A program made the translations under genes and the position numbers. From the NCBI GenBank assembly GCA_030715135.1, contig JAUYVH010000002.1:1-64000 (forward strand): 64,000 nt of DNA, read 5' to 3'. The notes beneath the pieces were generated by a model. The model did no database searches, had not been told where the DNA came from, and worked only from the letters and a program-made list of their open reading frames with translations. Numbering within the stretch: the first letter of the stretch is position 1; every line of letters starts with the position of its first letter. Shown piece by piece: positions 34,628 to 44,707 of this stretch. This stretch comes from Keguizhuia sedimenti. Lineage in GTDB: Bacteria > Pseudomonadota > Gammaproteobacteria > Burkholderiales > Burkholderiaceae_D.

Positions 34628-34768
34628 TGTGTCCAGGGAATCGGTAGATTTATTCAGCGAATTGCTAGTACGACAAGATGGTTGCGGCTACGTTCCGCTA
34701 ACCGATCTATATCAAGAAGAACTATTTTTCCATAAGGCCACGCTGGATTATTTCAACATCGCAAGAGT

Positions 34769-34782
34769 TTGATATTTATCAA
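34769..34782. promoter_or_regulatory. FNR/ANR-type box
   Basis: TTGATATTTATCAA is a perfect match to TTGAT-N4-ATCAA, the site of FNR, ANR and DNR regulators. It lies about 50 bases ahead of the nirF remnant (+) and 140 bases ahead of the REC-GGDEF gene (-). An Fnr-like regulator with a matching recognition helix is encoded at 54952-55791. Confidence 0.7.
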
Positions 34783-34823
34783 ATTCGAATGAATAAAGTT
34801 GCGGATTTTCTACTTGTAACGTC

Positions 34824-35694
34824 GAACCGCTCGTGGTGCTCGATACCAAGGACCTGAAGCCCTTGCGCGTAATCGACGTCAAGAGCCCTGACGGCAAGTC
34901 ATCGCGCGTGTCCGCCGTGTACGACGCCGCGCCGCGCAAGAGCTTTGTCGCGGCGCTGAAGGATATTCCGGAAGTATGGGAAATCCCCTATGACCAGAGG
35001 GCTGAACCGATCTACGAAGGCTATGTGCACGACTACAAGATGGGCGAGGGCATTGCCTCGCGCGGCCCGTTCCCGGTGCGCCGCATCGAGTTCGACGACT
35101 ATCTTGACGATTTCTTCTTTGATGCCAGCTACGATCACCTCATCGGTTCCTCGCGCGAGGGTCGCGGCCAGGTCATCAACCTGAACGTGCGGCGCAAGAT
35201 CGACGACCTGGAATTGCCGGGGCATGCCTCATCCCGGTTCGGGAATCACCTGGGAGCTCGGCGGAAGGTCAGTGCTCGCCACGCCCAACCTCAAGGAAGG
35301 ACCGGTGACCGTGATCGACATGAAGTCATGGAAGATCGTCAGGCAGATCAAGACGCTAGGTCCAGGATTCTTCATGCGCAGCCATGAAAACGCCCGCCAT
35401 GCGTGGATGGATGTGTTCAACGGAACCGCGCACCGCGACGTCATGCAAGTGATAGACAAGCAAACGCTGGAAGTGGTCGCCGAATTGGGCCCAAGTTCGG
35501 ACAAGGTCGCGGCGCACACCGAATTTGCGCGCGACGGCAAAGATGCGCTCGTCAGCGTATGGGATAACGACGGCGCGCTAGTCATCTACGACGCCGATAC
35601 GCTGAAGGAAGTCAAGCGCATACTGATAAACAAGCCGTCCGGCAAATACAACGTCCACAACAAGATCACCCGGTCTGCGGGCACCAGTCATTAG
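34824..35694 (+). pseudogene. nirF: nirF remnant (cytochrome d1 haem biosynthesis)
   Basis: The plus strand carries the C-terminal two-thirds of a NirF beta-propeller. The segments LVVLDTKDLKPLRVIDVK, RVSAVYDAAPRKSFVAALKD, IPEVWEIPYDQ, DDFFFDASYDHLIGSSREG and DLELPG come from one frame. Then, after an extra G at about 35217, MPHPGSGITWELGG, LATPNLKEGPVTVIDMKSW and GKYNVHNKITRSAGTSH come from another. Intact NirF has roughly 100 more residues at the N-terminus, none of which are visible. NirF works in making haem d1 for the cd1 nitrite reductase. No other nir gene is in the window, so this is a relic of denitrification. The FNR box upstream may be its old control site. Confidence 0.82.
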
Positions 35695-35797
35695 CCTCGG
35701 TGATAAGACTGCCGGTGGGGCCGCTTGAACCGTGGCTGCGCTTAAAAATGGGATTGACCGGCATGGTTTGCCGATCAAGAGATGAGAGAAAAGTAGT

Positions 35798-35822
35798 GGC
35801 CTCCGCGATGCGTGCGGAGGCC
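35798..35822. terminator. Hairpin between the nirF remnant and rhlE
   Basis: GGCCTCCGC (35798-35806) pairs perfectly with GCGGAGGCC (35814-35822) with a seven-base loop. It lies between two convergent genes. The flanking T-runs are weak on both strands, so it may act as a bidirectional terminator. Confidence 0.55.
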
Positions 35823-35830
35823 TTGATTTG

Positions 35831-37234
35831 TTAATCGGAAAAGCGGCTGCGTCCGCCCGTACCGCGCTCAGTGGTACGGCCCTGGCCGGACGTTCCGGAG
35901 GCCGGCTTTGCAGCCTGCCTGGCGCCCTGGGAAGCTCGCTGCGGCTGAGGGTTGCGCTGTCCCGAAGTACCGGGAACAGGCTTGGCATGCTGGGGTGGGC
36001 GCTGCTGCTGCGGTTTGCGCTGGCCGGAAGGAGCAGAATTTCCCCTGTCGCGCGGCGCCTGGCTGCGGCGGCCGTTTTCGATCGGTTCGGCCTTGATGCG
36101 CGGATCGACCTCGAAGCCGGGCACGGTCTTGACCTCAATTTCACGTTTCAGCAGGCGCTCGATATCGCGCAGCAGCTTGTGCTCGTCGACGCACACCAGC
36201 GATACTGCCTGACCGGTGCTTCCTGCGCGACCGGTGCGGCCGATGCGGTGCACGTAATCTTCCGGCACATTCGGCAGCTCGTAGTTGACCACATGCGGCA
36301 ACAGATCGATGTCGATGCCGCGCGCGGCGATATCGGTAGCCACCAGTACATGCAGCTTCAGGCTCTTGAAGTCGGCCAGCGCGCGGGTGCGTGCGCCCTG
36401 GCTCTTGTTGCCGTGGATCGCAGCCGAGCGGATGCCGGCCTTGTCTAGTTTTTCTGCCAGCGCATTGGCGCCGTGCTTGGTGCGCGTAAATACCAGAACC
36501 TGGTGCCAGCCGTTGTCTTCGATGAGCTTGACCAGCAGGTCGCGCTTCTTAGCCTTGTCGACGTGATAGACGCTTTGCGTGACCATGTCGGCCGTCGCGT
36601 TCCGGCGCGCCACTTCGACCTGCTGCGGATTGTGCAGATAGCTCGAAGCAAGCGTGCGGATCTCGTCCGAGAAAGTCGCCGAAAACATCAGCGTCTGCTT
36701 TTTCTTCGGCAGCAGTGCAGTGACGCGGCGGATATCGTGGATGAAGCCCATGTCGAGCATGCGGTCTGCTTCATCGAGAATGAAAATCTCGATGCCGGAC
36801 AGATCGACATTCTTTTCGCCGACGTGGTCAAGCAAACGGCCGGGCGTTGCGACGATGATATCGACGCCGGAGCGCAATGCCTTGGTCTGCGGCGCCATGC
36901 CGACGCCACCGTAGATCACGGCGGACTTGAGCGGCAGGTACTTGCCGTAGGTGCGCACGCTGTCTTCGACCTGCGCCGCGAGTTCACGCGTCGGGGTCAG
37001 TACCAGCACGCGCGGCTTGGTGCGCGATGGGGCAGGGCGGTTGCTGAGCAACTGCAAAACCGGCAGCGTAAAGCCTGCGGTCTTGCCTGTGCCGGTCTGG
37101 GCGGCAGCCATCAGGTCATGCCCCTGCAGCACGACGGGAATCGCCTGTGCCTGAATGGGGGTGGGCGTGTCGTAACCTTGTTCGGAAACGGCACGCAGGA
37201 TGTCCGCGGACAAGCCGAGATCGGTGAAATGCAT
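35831..37234 (-). CDS. rhlE: DEAD-box RNA helicase RhlE
   Basis: The start [20 protein letters not shown] (37234) fits the RhlE N-terminus; the longer open frame to 37381 is unlike the family. All helicase motifs are present in order: Q motif [17 protein letters not shown] (I), PTRELAAQV (Ia), DEAD (II), SATFS (III), [11 protein letters not shown] (V) and [10 protein letters not shown] (VI). The C-terminal 95 residues are a basic, Gln/Pro/Arg-rich tail ([16 protein letters not shown]) as in other RhlE proteins. It unwinds RNA in ribosome assembly or mRNA decay. A strong hairpin follows the gene. Confidence 0.93.
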   Translation of the reverse strand: MHFTDLGLSADILRAVSEQGYDTPTPIQAQAIPVVLQGHDLMAAAQTGTGKTAGFTLPVLQLLSNRPAPSRTKPRVLVLTPTRELAAQVEDSVRTYGKYLPLKSAVIYGGVGMAPQTKALRSGVDIIVATPGRLLDHVGEKNVDLSGIEIFILDEADRMLDMGFIHDIRRVTALLPKKKQTLMFSATFSDEIRTLASSYLHNPQQVEVARRNATADMVTQSVYHVDKAKKRDLLVKLIEDNGWHQVLVFTRTKHGANALAEKLDKAGIRSAAIHGNKSQGARTRALADFKSLKLHVLVATDIAARGIDIDLLPHVVNYELPNVPEDYVHRIGRTGRAGSTGQAVSLVCVDEHKLLRDIERLLKREIEVKTVPGFEVDPRIKAEPIENGRRSQAPRDRGNSAPSGQRKPQQQRPPQHAKPVPGTSGQRNPQPQRASQGARQAAKPASGTSGQGRTTERGTGGRSRFSD

Positions 37235-37787
37235 AGAGATTTGCTCCGGAATCCGCCTTGCGTGCGTCGCACGAACCAGTCTAGGGGAATCGATTATGAG
37301 ATGAAACGCGGAAAGAGGATCTGATCGCGGACGCCGGCAAGCAGGCTGATAAGAGAGCCAACGCGGGACAGAGTGTACCACTGATCAGGAATGTGCATCG
37401 AACCGATGTTTCCGGAGTAACTTAAAGCAGCTCTCCATATGGCTGCTTGTTCGAATCACTCATCCTTCGCAGCATGATGTACTTCCTTCAGAATCGGATG
37501 GCGGCCGGGCTGAAGCATCCCGAATCCACCCCTCGCACACGCTGCAATGGATGAGGAATTCAGATAACCGGAAGAGGGGCGCGGAGTATATACTTTCCAG
37601 AACTCATTTCGTTAATACCCGCAGCTTGCGAGTCGCGGCTGCCGAGGTAAAAAATACTAACTGAATTGTCAATGCACTGCATGAAGACTTCCTACAGATT
37701 GCTCAAATGCGCTTTGATGGCAGGCAGCGTGCCTTCGGTAGGTCAGCATGTGCCTTCCTTCGGTCGTATCCCGAAGCGGCTTCAGGC
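37235..37787. other. Intergenic region between rhlE and the ABC exporter genes
   Basis: About 550 bases with no recognised gene. It must contain the divergent promoters of rhlE and the exporter operon. An open frame in phase with the adaptor gene begins at 37707, but its first 27 residues do not look like protein. Confidence 0.4.
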
Positions 37788-39011
37788 ATGAGCATGCTCC
37801 GGTCCAGGCGGACGATCGCACTGATTTCAGTGGCGGCGCTCGCGCTTTTATTTGCGGCATATCGCTATTGGCAGGGCCCCAAGGTACCGGGTTATCGCAT
37901 CGAGTCACGGCCCCTAGTACAAACTGTGGTGGCAACGGGCCGTGTCGTTGCCGTATCGCGTGCCCAGGTGGGCAGCGAGATTACCGGGGTCGTGGTCGAG
38001 AGGCGCGTGAAGGAGGGCGACAAGGTGGCTCCGGGCGACGTGCTGGTGGTGCTGCGTTCCGATCAATTGTCTGCCCAGGTACGCGAAGCGGAGGCTGCCC
38101 TGGATCAGCTCAGGAGATCCGCACGGCCGCAAGCAGCGGTTGCGTTGCGGCAGGCCGAAGTGCAGCTGGAGCAGGCACGCCGGGAGGCAGAGCGGCGCCG
38201 CGAACTGCTCAAGCGCCAGGCGATTTCACGCGAAGATGCCGAGCAGGCAGAACAGGCAGAGACGCTGGCGCGCGCCGCTGTCGACAAGGCTCGCCTGGCG
38301 GCCGCTTCCCTTGCACAGGGAAAATCTGAAGAAGCCGTAGTGCGCGAACGCCTGCAATCGGCGCGTGCGGCGCTTGCCAAGTCGGTTGTGCGTTCGGAAG
38401 TGTCCGGCACGGTGTTGACGCGCAATGCCGAACCCGGCGATCTGGTGCAGCCCGGCCGCGTGCTGTTCGAGATTGCGCGCAGCGGCGACACGGAGCTGCT
38501 GGTTCCCCTGGATGAAAAAAATCTCGGCGTACTGAGTCTGGGCCAACTGGCGCAATGCGTGGCCGATGCCTTTCCCGCGCGGATCTTTCCGGCGCGCGTC
38601 AGTTTTATTGCGCCCGGCATCGATGCCCAGCGCGGCTCGGTGGACATACGTTTGAAGGTCGATCCCGTACCGGCCTTCCTGCGGCAGGACATGACCGTAT
38701 CGGTCAATATTGAAACAGGCCGTCGCGACAAGACCCTGGTCGTGCCCAATGATGCATTATTCGACGTGCAAGGCGACAGTGCCCGGCTTATGGCGATCCG
38801 TGATGGCAAAATAAAGAATCTGGCAGTGACTCTGGGATTGCGCGGACTTGCAATGTCGGAAATCCTGTCCGGCGCCGGGCAAGGCGAGCAGGTAGTCATG
38901 AATGCAGCAAAGACCCTGAAGGAAGGCGAACGGGTGCGGCTGATAGAGCAGGCCTTGCCGGAGATTGACAACACCAGTGTGCGCAACGAACTACCGGTGA
39001 ACCTGAATTGA
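37788..39011 (+). CDS. HlyD/DevB-type membrane fusion protein of an ABC exporter
   Basis: The start MSMLRSRRTIALISVAALAL (37788) gives a short cytoplasmic end and one membrane helix (about 10-28). The body has lipoyl half-motifs (VGSEITGVVVERRVKEGDKVAPGDVLVVL), a long coiled coil (about 85-190, many Arg, Glu, Ala), the second lipoyl half (GTVLTRNAEPGDLVQPGRVLF) and a beta-barrel. It is the periplasmic adaptor for the permease and ATPase encoded next. The gene order adaptor-permease-ATPase matches DevBCA-type exporters. The next gene may begin at TTG overlapping this stop by four bases. Confidence 0.88.
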   Translation: MSMLRSRRTIALISVAALALLFAAYRYWQGPKVPGYRIESRPLVQTVVATGRVVAVSRAQVGSEITGVVVERRVKEGDKVAPGDVLVVLRSDQLSAQVREAEAALDQLRRSARPQAAVALRQAEVQLEQARREAERRRELLKRQAISREDAEQAEQAETLARAAVDKARLAAASLAQGKSEEAVVRERLQSARAALAKSVVRSEVSGTVLTRNAEPGDLVQPGRVLFEIARSGDTELLVPLDEKNLGVLSLGQLAQCVADAFPARIFPARVSFIAPGIDAQRGSVDIRLKVDPVPAFLRQDMTVSVNIETGRRDKTLVVPNDALFDVQGDSARLMAIRDGKIKNLAVTLGLRGLAMSEILSGAGQGEQVVMNAAKTLKEGERVRLIEQALPEIDNTSVRNELPVNLN

Positions 39012-40231
39012 ACGGCCGATTCAAGCGCATGTGGACCGAGTGGACCATAGCCGTCAAGTTCCTCCGCGACGGCCGTGCCCAGACCATGCTGATTCTGGTG
39101 GGCATAGCCGTCGGCGTATCGGTTATTGTGTTCATTACCGCGATGATTACCGGGCTGCAGAAAAATATCATTGCCCGCACGCTGGGCACGCAGGCGCATA
39201 TCAAGGTGCAGGCGCCCGATGAAGTCAACCGCGTGTTGCCGGTCGAACCGGGAGCCGTGCAATTGCTGCTGGAAGACAAGCGTGCGCAGCGCCTGCGCTC
39301 GATCAACAACTGGCAGCAGGTGCGCGATGCGCTGGACAGGCTTCCACAGGTGACCGCTGTTTCGCCTGTCGTTTCCGGTCCCGCTTTCGCGCGGCGCGGC
39401 GCGGCGCTGGAGTCGGTGGCGCTGGTCGGAATCGACCTTCAGCGTTACCAGGAAATCATTCCGCTTGCCACTTACATGTTGTCCGGCAGCTTGCGTGTCG
39501 GCGCAGGAGATGCCGTGATCGGCAAGCTGCTGGCAGACAATCTGGGTTTGCGCGTCGGCGACAAGCTGCGACTAGATGCCGGGCAGCAAAGTGGCACGAT
39601 CGTCAACGTTTCAGGCATCTTCGAGCTGGGAGTAAGGGAACTGGATTCCCGCTATGTATACCTGGATCTCAAGCAGGCCCAGTCACTGCTCAACCTGCCC
39701 GGCGGCGTCACGGTGATCGATGTGACGGTACAGGAAATTTTCAATGCCGACGCCGTTGCGGAACGGATTCGCGGGCTTACCGGGCTGAAGTCGGAGAGCT
39801 GGATGCAGACCAATGCGCAACTGATGAATGCGCTCACGGCGCAAAGCCTGTCGACCAGCATGATCAGCGTGTTCGTGGCGCTGTCCGTGGCCTTCGGAAT
39901 CGCCAGCGTGCTTTCTGTGAGCGTCGTGCAGCGTACGCGCGAGATCGGCATTTTGCGCGCGACGGGTGCGACGCGCGAACAGATGCTGCGGGTTTTTCTC
40001 ATCCAGGGCGCTTTCTTCGGCCTGGCAGGCTCGATTATAGGCAGCGCTGTCGGATATGGTCTTGTATGGATCTTCAACACATTCGGCCCGGGCCTGTTCG
40101 TAATTCCGGTCGCCCCCAGCCTGGTGTTATTCGCCATGGTGCTGGCGACCATTACCGGCGTGATCGCCGCCGCAGTTCCTGCACGGCGCGCTGCACGCCT
40201 TGACCCTGTGGCGGCCATCCGATATGCATGA
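39008..40231 (+). CDS. ABC exporter permease (FtsX/MacB fold, DevC-like)
   Basis: One N-terminal membrane helix (about 25-45), a large periplasmic domain (about 46-280) and three C-terminal helices (about 285-400) give the FtsX-type permease layout. The PVAAIRYA end and VQRTREIGILRATGATREQM segment (coupling helix) are typical. The start is either the TTG at 39008, which overlaps the adaptor stop by four bases, or the ATG at 39029. Its end overlaps the ATPase gene by eight bases. The substrate is unknown; such systems export lipids, peptides or macrolides. Confidence 0.88.
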   Translation: MNGRFKRMWTEWTIAVKFLRDGRAQTMLILVGIAVGVSVIVFITAMITGLQKNIIARTLGTQAHIKVQAPDEVNRVLPVEPGAVQLLLEDKRAQRLRSINNWQQVRDALDRLPQVTAVSPVVSGPAFARRGAALESVALVGIDLQRYQEIIPLATYMLSGSLRVGAGDAVIGKLLADNLGLRVGDKLRLDAGQQSGTIVNVSGIFELGVRELDSRYVYLDLKQAQSLLNLPGGVTVIDVTVQEIFNADAVAERIRGLTGLKSESWMQTNAQLMNALTAQSLSTSMISVFVALSVAFGIASVLSVSVVQRTREIGILRATGATREQMLRVFLIQGAFFGLAGSIIGSAVGYGLVWIFNTFGPGLFVIPVAPSLVLFAMVLATITGVIAAAVPARRAARLDPVAAIRYA

Positions 40232-40952
40232 ACCCAACGACGATGTCTTGCGGCTGGCCGGGCTGCGCAAGTCATACAACATAGGCCTGCCCAATGAAGT
40301 GGAAATTCTTCATGGCATCGACTTGCAGATCAGGCGTCGGGATTTTGTAGCGCTGATCGGTCCTTCGGGTTCCGGAAAGAGCACCTTGCTGAGCCTGCTG
40401 GGGCTTCTGGATATGCCGACATCGGGCGAACTGTACCTGCTGGGACAGGCAACCAGTGCAATGGACGATGCCGAGCGCACATCATTGCGCGGCAACGCAA
40501 TCGGCTTCGTTTTCCAGTTTCATCACCTGATACAGGCATTCACGGCGATTGAAAACGTCCTGATGCCCTTGATGCTGGCAAAAGGAAAACCCGGCAAGGA
40601 TGACCTGGACCGTGCGCGCCGTCTGCTGGCGGCAGTGGGCCTGGAAAAATTTGCAGACAGCAAACCCAACCAGCTTTCGGGCGGCCAGCAACAGCGGGTG
40701 GCAATCGCGCGCGCCCTAATCGCCGAGCCGGCTCTGTTGCTGGCTGACGAACCCACCGGCAATCTCGATACGCGTACCGCAGCTGACGTATTCGATCTGT
40801 TTCGCAGATTTAATGCCGAGTTCGGTTGCGCCGTGCTCCTGGTGACGCATGACGCGCGCCTATCGGTCGCGTGTGACCGGACATTGAATCTTGTTGACGG
40901 ATCGATCGTCAGCGATACCCTGAACATGCATCCCGAGGCCGCGCCGCGCTGA
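40224..40952 (+). CDS. ABC exporter ATPase (DevA/LolD-like)
   Basis: Starts at MHEPNDDVLRLAGLRKSYNI inside the last codons of the permease gene. Walker A GPSGSGKST (about 45-53), Q-loop FQFHHLIQAFTA, signature LSGGQQQRVAIARAL and Walker B ALLLADEPTGNLD, followed by the switch His in VTHDARL, are all intact. Length (242) is that of LolD/MacB-type stand-alone ATPases. It powers the exporter formed with the two upstream proteins. The transcript probably ends after this gene, although no clear terminator is visible. Confidence 0.93.
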   Translation: MHEPNDDVLRLAGLRKSYNIGLPNEVEILHGIDLQIRRRDFVALIGPSGSGKSTLLSLLGLLDMPTSGELYLLGQATSAMDDAERTSLRGNAIGFVFQFHHLIQAFTAIENVLMPLMLAKGKPGKDDLDRARRLLAAVGLEKFADSKPNQLSGGQQQRVAIARALIAEPALLLADEPTGNLDTRTAADVFDLFRRFNAEFGCAVLLVTHDARLSVACDRTLNLVDGSIVSDTLNMHPEAAPR

Positions 40953-41108
40953 TCCTGGTTTGAATGTGCGAGCATTGCCGATGCTGCGGGTCCAGTGCCC
41001 GAAAAATGATGGGAGGGCTGGCTACATCGTGCAACCTGCCATGGCGGTTCCCTCCGATCCAGTCTGCGTCGGCGCCATTTTGGCCGTCAGGCCAACACTG
41101 CTCAATGG

Positions 41109-41702
41109 TCAAGCTTTCAGTTTTGTGATCTTGGTGCCCGAGAGCGTCAGATTGGCCATCAGGCCCGCATTGGTCAATACGAAGGCCACGACGGGAGCAT
41201 TAACGGAGTTGATGTCAATGGCGCCGTTCGCGCCGGTTTTCAGCACGGCAACCGACGCGTCGGCACCCACCGACCAGCCGGCCGACTTGCGGAATTTATC
41301 CAATCCGTCTTGCGTCATGAACAGGAAGCCGATCATTTTGGACTGAGCGCCGATCTGCAGGCCAAAGGAGACGGAGGCAAGGTTGTAATAATCCTCTGTC
41401 CTGTTATTGACCCGCAGCGCGCCTTCTCCATACTCTCCGCCTATGCCCAGTCCTGCAGCAATGACGGATGGGAAGATCAGCATGCCGTTAGACTTGGCCA
41501 CCAGTTCCCGTGATCCCGGTATGGCGCTGTACAGGCGCGACAAACCGGCATCCACCGCAGCATCGATTTGTCCCTGTTTCTGGCTTGTGCTCGTTGTTTT
41601 AGGATCGGTGGCCGAAGCGGTGGAGGTCGTGCCGCATCCTGAAACAGCGACACCCGTCAAGGCAGTCGATGCTGCGGCAAGCAAAAAAGAGCGTCTTTGC
41701 AT
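41109..41702 (-). CDS. YSC84-family lipoprotein
   Basis: The N-terminus MQRRSFLLAAASTALTGVAVSGC combines a twin-arginine start and a lipobox (VSGC), so it should be lipid-anchored in the periplasm after Tat export. The mature part holds the YSC84 (Ysc84 actin-binding-like/Las17) domain: LVAKSNGMLIFPSVIAAGLGIGGEYGEGALRV, SVSFGLQIGAQSKMIGFLFMTQDGLDKFR and VVAFVLTNAGLMANLTL. Bacterial members bind phosphoinositide-like lipids, but their role is unclear. Length (197) is normal. It appears to be a single-gene unit. Confidence 0.88.
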   Translation of the reverse strand: MQRRSFLLAAASTALTGVAVSGCGTTSTASATDPKTTSTSQKQGQIDAAVDAGLSRLYSAIPGSRELVAKSNGMLIFPSVIAAGLGIGGEYGEGALRVNNRTEDYYNLASVSFGLQIGAQSKMIGFLFMTQDGLDKFRKSAGWSVGADASVAVLKTGANGAIDINSVNAPVVAFVLTNAGLMANLTLSGTKITKLKA

Positions 41703-42229
41703 ACTTGGCTTTCTTAAAAAATCCGGCTTTCAGTACCAGACATGTTCGATCGGAAGAAACTCTTGATTGAAGTAAATGCCCGGAAAAGTAAACCGAAGAG
41801 GATCACTGAGAATCAATATTTCAATATAGGCGATTCGGTGGCCAGTCCAATCGCACCTAATACGTGCTTGATCCCTGTCAAATACGAGGCAAGCGGTTTG
41901 CCAGGAGTCTGCGTCAACAGATGACATATGCATTTCGGCAAGTGAAGAGAGCAAGTGAAGGGTATGGAAGCGCCGGTCCGTGCATCGATGAAGCGCACGA
42001 TGTGACTTCAGACGAGCATCGCCGACGCGGCGGCCGTTTCAGCCTTCTGTATATCCCGCAACACGGCACAGCGAAACACATTAATTCGGCCTCCCGGAGT
42101 CAATTCACGGAACAAACACGGCGTGCAAATGCCACATACACATCAAATCTCCAAGCCATGAGCCTATCCAGGCTTCAACGGCTGCTGCATTTGGGAAGTC
42201 ACTCATTTATTTTCAGAAAGGAAATCGCC
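41703..42229. other. Divergent intergenic region
   Basis: About 530 bases between the YSC84 gene (-) and the Ser-rich exported protein (+). Short open frames are present on both strands, none with a recognisable family. A minus-strand frame ending near 41813 (PGKPLASYLTGIKHVLGAIG) is the most protein-like but has no usable start. Confidence 0.35.
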
Positions 42230-43207
42230 ATGAACACTTTCTTGCGTGCAGTTACCCTGTCCGGAGGCATGCTTTTATGTTCCCTGGCAAGCGCTCAGTC
42301 TTCTCCGTCATCTCAGTCAAATATGCGTTCGATGGATCCTCCCGCTAACCAAAGCGAGGCCGCACAACTGTCCCAGGATATGAGCCCACAGGCGCGGTCG
42401 CAGCTTGCGCGGCGCGAGGCATATGCCGCCTACAATGAGGCCTTGTCCGCATGCAAATCGATGGATCGCGCAGAGAGAAAAGGCTGTGCCGCGGAAGCAA
42501 AGCGATACCTGCAGCAGGATTTGAGTTATGCGAAGGCGCTTAGAACTCAGGACACGAGCGTCGGCAGCAGCGGCGTAAGAGAATCGAGCAGTTCAAGTAG
42601 CTCAGGTATTTCAAACAGTTCAAGTAGCTCAAGTAGCTCAGGCATTTCAAGCAGTTCAAGTAGCTCAGGCAGCCCAAGTAGTGCAAGCAGCGCCAGCAGT
42701 CCGATCAACGGATCCGGCATGAGCAGCGGCGGCAGCTCCAGCAGCGACGTGAGCGGAAGCAACGGAAGTTCAGGCATGAGCGGTATGGGCGGAAGGAGCA
42801 GCACGAGCGATACAGGCAGTACAGGCAGCACGAGCAGCACAAGCGGCACGAGCGGTGCAAGTACGATGGGTCGGCCGGATCTTTCACAAGGCGACCTGCA
42901 AAACGATCGCCCGGCGCCCGATATAAGCAGCGGCAACTTGTCCAGTGCCGAGAAAAAGCAATTCGTCCAGAGCTTCACCCCGCAGGCACAATACAATCTC
43001 TCAAAGCGGGAAGCCCACGCCGCCTATGCGGAAGCGCTGAAAGCCTGCAAGGCCATGGCCAAGTCTGAACGCACAGCATGCACAAAAGAAGCTCGTTCCA
43101 CCCTGCAGCAGGACCTGGCATATGCGAAAAGCCAATTGCAGCAGGAGTCATCCGGCGCCAGCTCCGGTGGCAGCACGGAAAGCGGAGTTTCCGGTTCCGG
43201 CAGGTAA
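42230..43207 (+). CDS. Exported protein with duplicated Cys domain and Ser-rich linker
   Basis: The start MNTFLRAVTLSGGML (42230) follows AAAGGAAA, and a signal peptide ends at SLASA. Two copies of a 54-residue helical module flank a linker. Copy 1 (about 52-106) has SPQARSQLARREAYAAYNEA and CKSMDRAERKGCAAEAKRYL. Copy 2 (about 247-301) has TPQAQYNLSKREAHAAYAEA and CKAMAKSERTACTKEARSTL. Each has two cysteines 11 residues apart, suggesting a disulfide. The linker (about 110-215) is almost pure Ser/Gly/Thr. I recognise no named family; an envelope or surface role is inferred. Confidence 0.7.
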   Translation: MNTFLRAVTLSGGMLLCSLASAQSSPSSQSNMRSMDPPANQSEAAQLSQDMSPQARSQLARREAYAAYNEALSACKSMDRAERKGCAAEAKRYLQQDLSYAKALRTQDTSVGSSGVRESSSSSSSGISNSSSSSSSSGISSSSSSSGSPSSASSASSPINGSGMSSGGSSSSDVSGSNGSSGMSGMGGRSSTSDTGSTGSTSSTSGTSGASTMGRPDLSQGDLQNDRPAPDISSGNLSSAEKKQFVQSFTPQAQYNLSKREAHAAYAEALKACKAMAKSERTACTKEARSTLQQDLAYAKSQLQQESSGASSGGSTESGVSGSGR

Positions 43208-43367
43208 CCGCTAAGGGACCGCCACGGTACTGTCAGGCGGCGTTGCCTTGCGGCGAAGCGCTTCCTTGCGGTCCGTCCACAAAAGGTCGGGGGCAGTTAC
43301 AAGCCCCCTGATCCCCTTATCTGCCAATCCCCTAGATCCATGAGTCCCGATCCGGTCGGACCTGTAT

Positions 43368-44687
43368 TCAGGGTTTTGCCGCAGTGACGCGCCACACCAC
43401 ATTGCCGACATCGTCCGACACCAGCAGCGCACCGGTTTTATCGATTTCGATACCGATCGGGCGGCCCAGCGCTTTGCCGTCATCGGAAAGAAAACCGGTC
43501 AGCACATCGGCTGCCGGACCGGAAGGCTTTCCTTTGTCGAAAGGCACGTAAATGACCTTGTAGCCGCTGTGCGGCTTGCGGTTCCAGGAACCGTGCTGGG
43601 CAACGAAGGCTCCTCCGGTGTATTGCTTCGGCAGCGCATTGCCCTGGTAAAAAGCAATGCCGAAGGACGCAGTATGTGCGCCGAGCGCATAGTCCGGGAC
43701 GATGGCTTTTGCAACAAGGTCGGGGCGCGGCGGCTGCGGCCGCGTATCGACATTCTGCCCGAAGTAGCTATAGGGCCAGCCGTAAAAACCGCCATCCTTT
43801 ACCGTGGTCATGTAATCCGGCACCAGGTCGCTGCCGATCTCGTCGCGTTCGTTGACGGTCGTCCACAGTTCACCGGTCTGCGGATGCCAGGCAAGGCCGT
43901 TGGGATTGCGCAGGCCGGAGGCGAACAGTCGGGTTGTTCCTTTCGCCAGGTCGATTTCAAGAATCGCAGCGCGATTGACTTCATTTTCCATGCCGACTTC
44001 GCCGACATTGCTGTTCGAGCCCACCGTGGCATAGAGCTTCGTTCCTTCGCGGCTGGCAATGATGTTCTTGGTCCAGTGATGATTGATTTCGCCGGCCGGC
44101 AGGTCCGCGACCTTGACACCGGGCTCGGTGATCCGGGTTGCGCCGGTCTTGTACGGGAACTTCACCACCGCATCGGTATTGGCGACATAGAGTGTGCCGC
44201 CTACGAGCGCCATGCCGAAGGGCGAATTCAGGTTTTGCAAAAATGCGGTACGCACTTCCGGCACGCCGTTGCCATCCGCATCACGCAGCAGGGTAATGCG
44301 ATTGGCACTGGGCACGCCGGCGCCGGCTGCCTTCATCACCTTCTTCATGATCCATCCTGCAATGCCGCTGCGAGCGCCCTTGGCATTGGCAGGCCGGTTG
44401 GACTCCGCGACCAGCACATCGCCGTTCGGCAATACATACAGCCAGCGCGGATGATTGAGGCCGCTGGCAAAAGCCTCTACTGCCAGTCCTGGTGCAGGCT
44501 TGGGCGATGCGCCATTGGGCCATCCTTGCGCAGGTGCAATATTGACGGTCGGTATCAGGGTCGCGTTCGGCGGAGGCAGCCTGGGATTTGGACCAATGCC
44601 TGCAGATTCGGGCAGGGTTGCGCTTTCCATGCATCCGGCAAGGAATGCCAGTGCGGCGAACGATGTCAAACAGGTGAGCCTGCGCAT
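43368..44687 (-). CDS. PQQ-dependent sugar dehydrogenase-like lipoprotein (sorbosone dehydrogenase family)
   Basis: Starts at [19 protein letters not shown], a signal peptide with lipobox (LAGC), after a GGAGG site. The mature protein is a beta-propeller of the soluble-GDH/sorbosone dehydrogenase type: [98 protein letters not shown] and [18 protein letters not shown]. The His, Asn and Asp positions used for PQQ and Ca2+ binding appear present. A MITE lies 21 bases upstream of the start codon and separates the gene from its old promoter. Confidence 0.88.
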   Translation of the reverse strand: MRRLTCLTSFAALAFLAGCMESATLPESAGIGPNPRLPPPNATLIPTVNIAPAQGWPNGASPKPAPGLAVEAFASGLNHPRWLYVLPNGDVLVAESNRPANAKGARSGIAGWIMKKVMKAAGAGVPSANRITLLRDADGNGVPEVRTAFLQNLNSPFGMALVGGTLYVANTDAVVKFPYKTGATRITEPGVKVADLPAGEINHHWTKNIIASREGTKLYATVGSNSNVGEVGMENEVNRAAILEIDLAKGTTRLFASGLRNPNGLAWHPQTGELWTTVNERDEIGSDLVPDYMTTVKDGGFYGWPYSYFGQNVDTRPQPPRPDLVAKAIVPDYALGAHTASFGIAFYQGNALPKQYTGGAFVAQHGSWNRKPHSGYKVIYVPFDKGKPSGPAADVLTGFLSDDGKALGRPIGIEIDKTGALLVSDDVGNVVWRVTAAKP

Positions 44688-44707
44688 GAAGCCTCCGGTT
44701 TTTCTTA

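Noticed and set aside
38105-39262. Minus-strand frame of 385 codons opposite the ABC exporter adaptor
   Set aside because: Antisense shadow of two overlapping, well-supported exporter genes.
42560-42880. Repetitive DNA looking like a CRISPR or minisatellite array
   Set aside because: It is the Ser/Gly codon run inside an intact exported-protein gene; there are no regular spacers.
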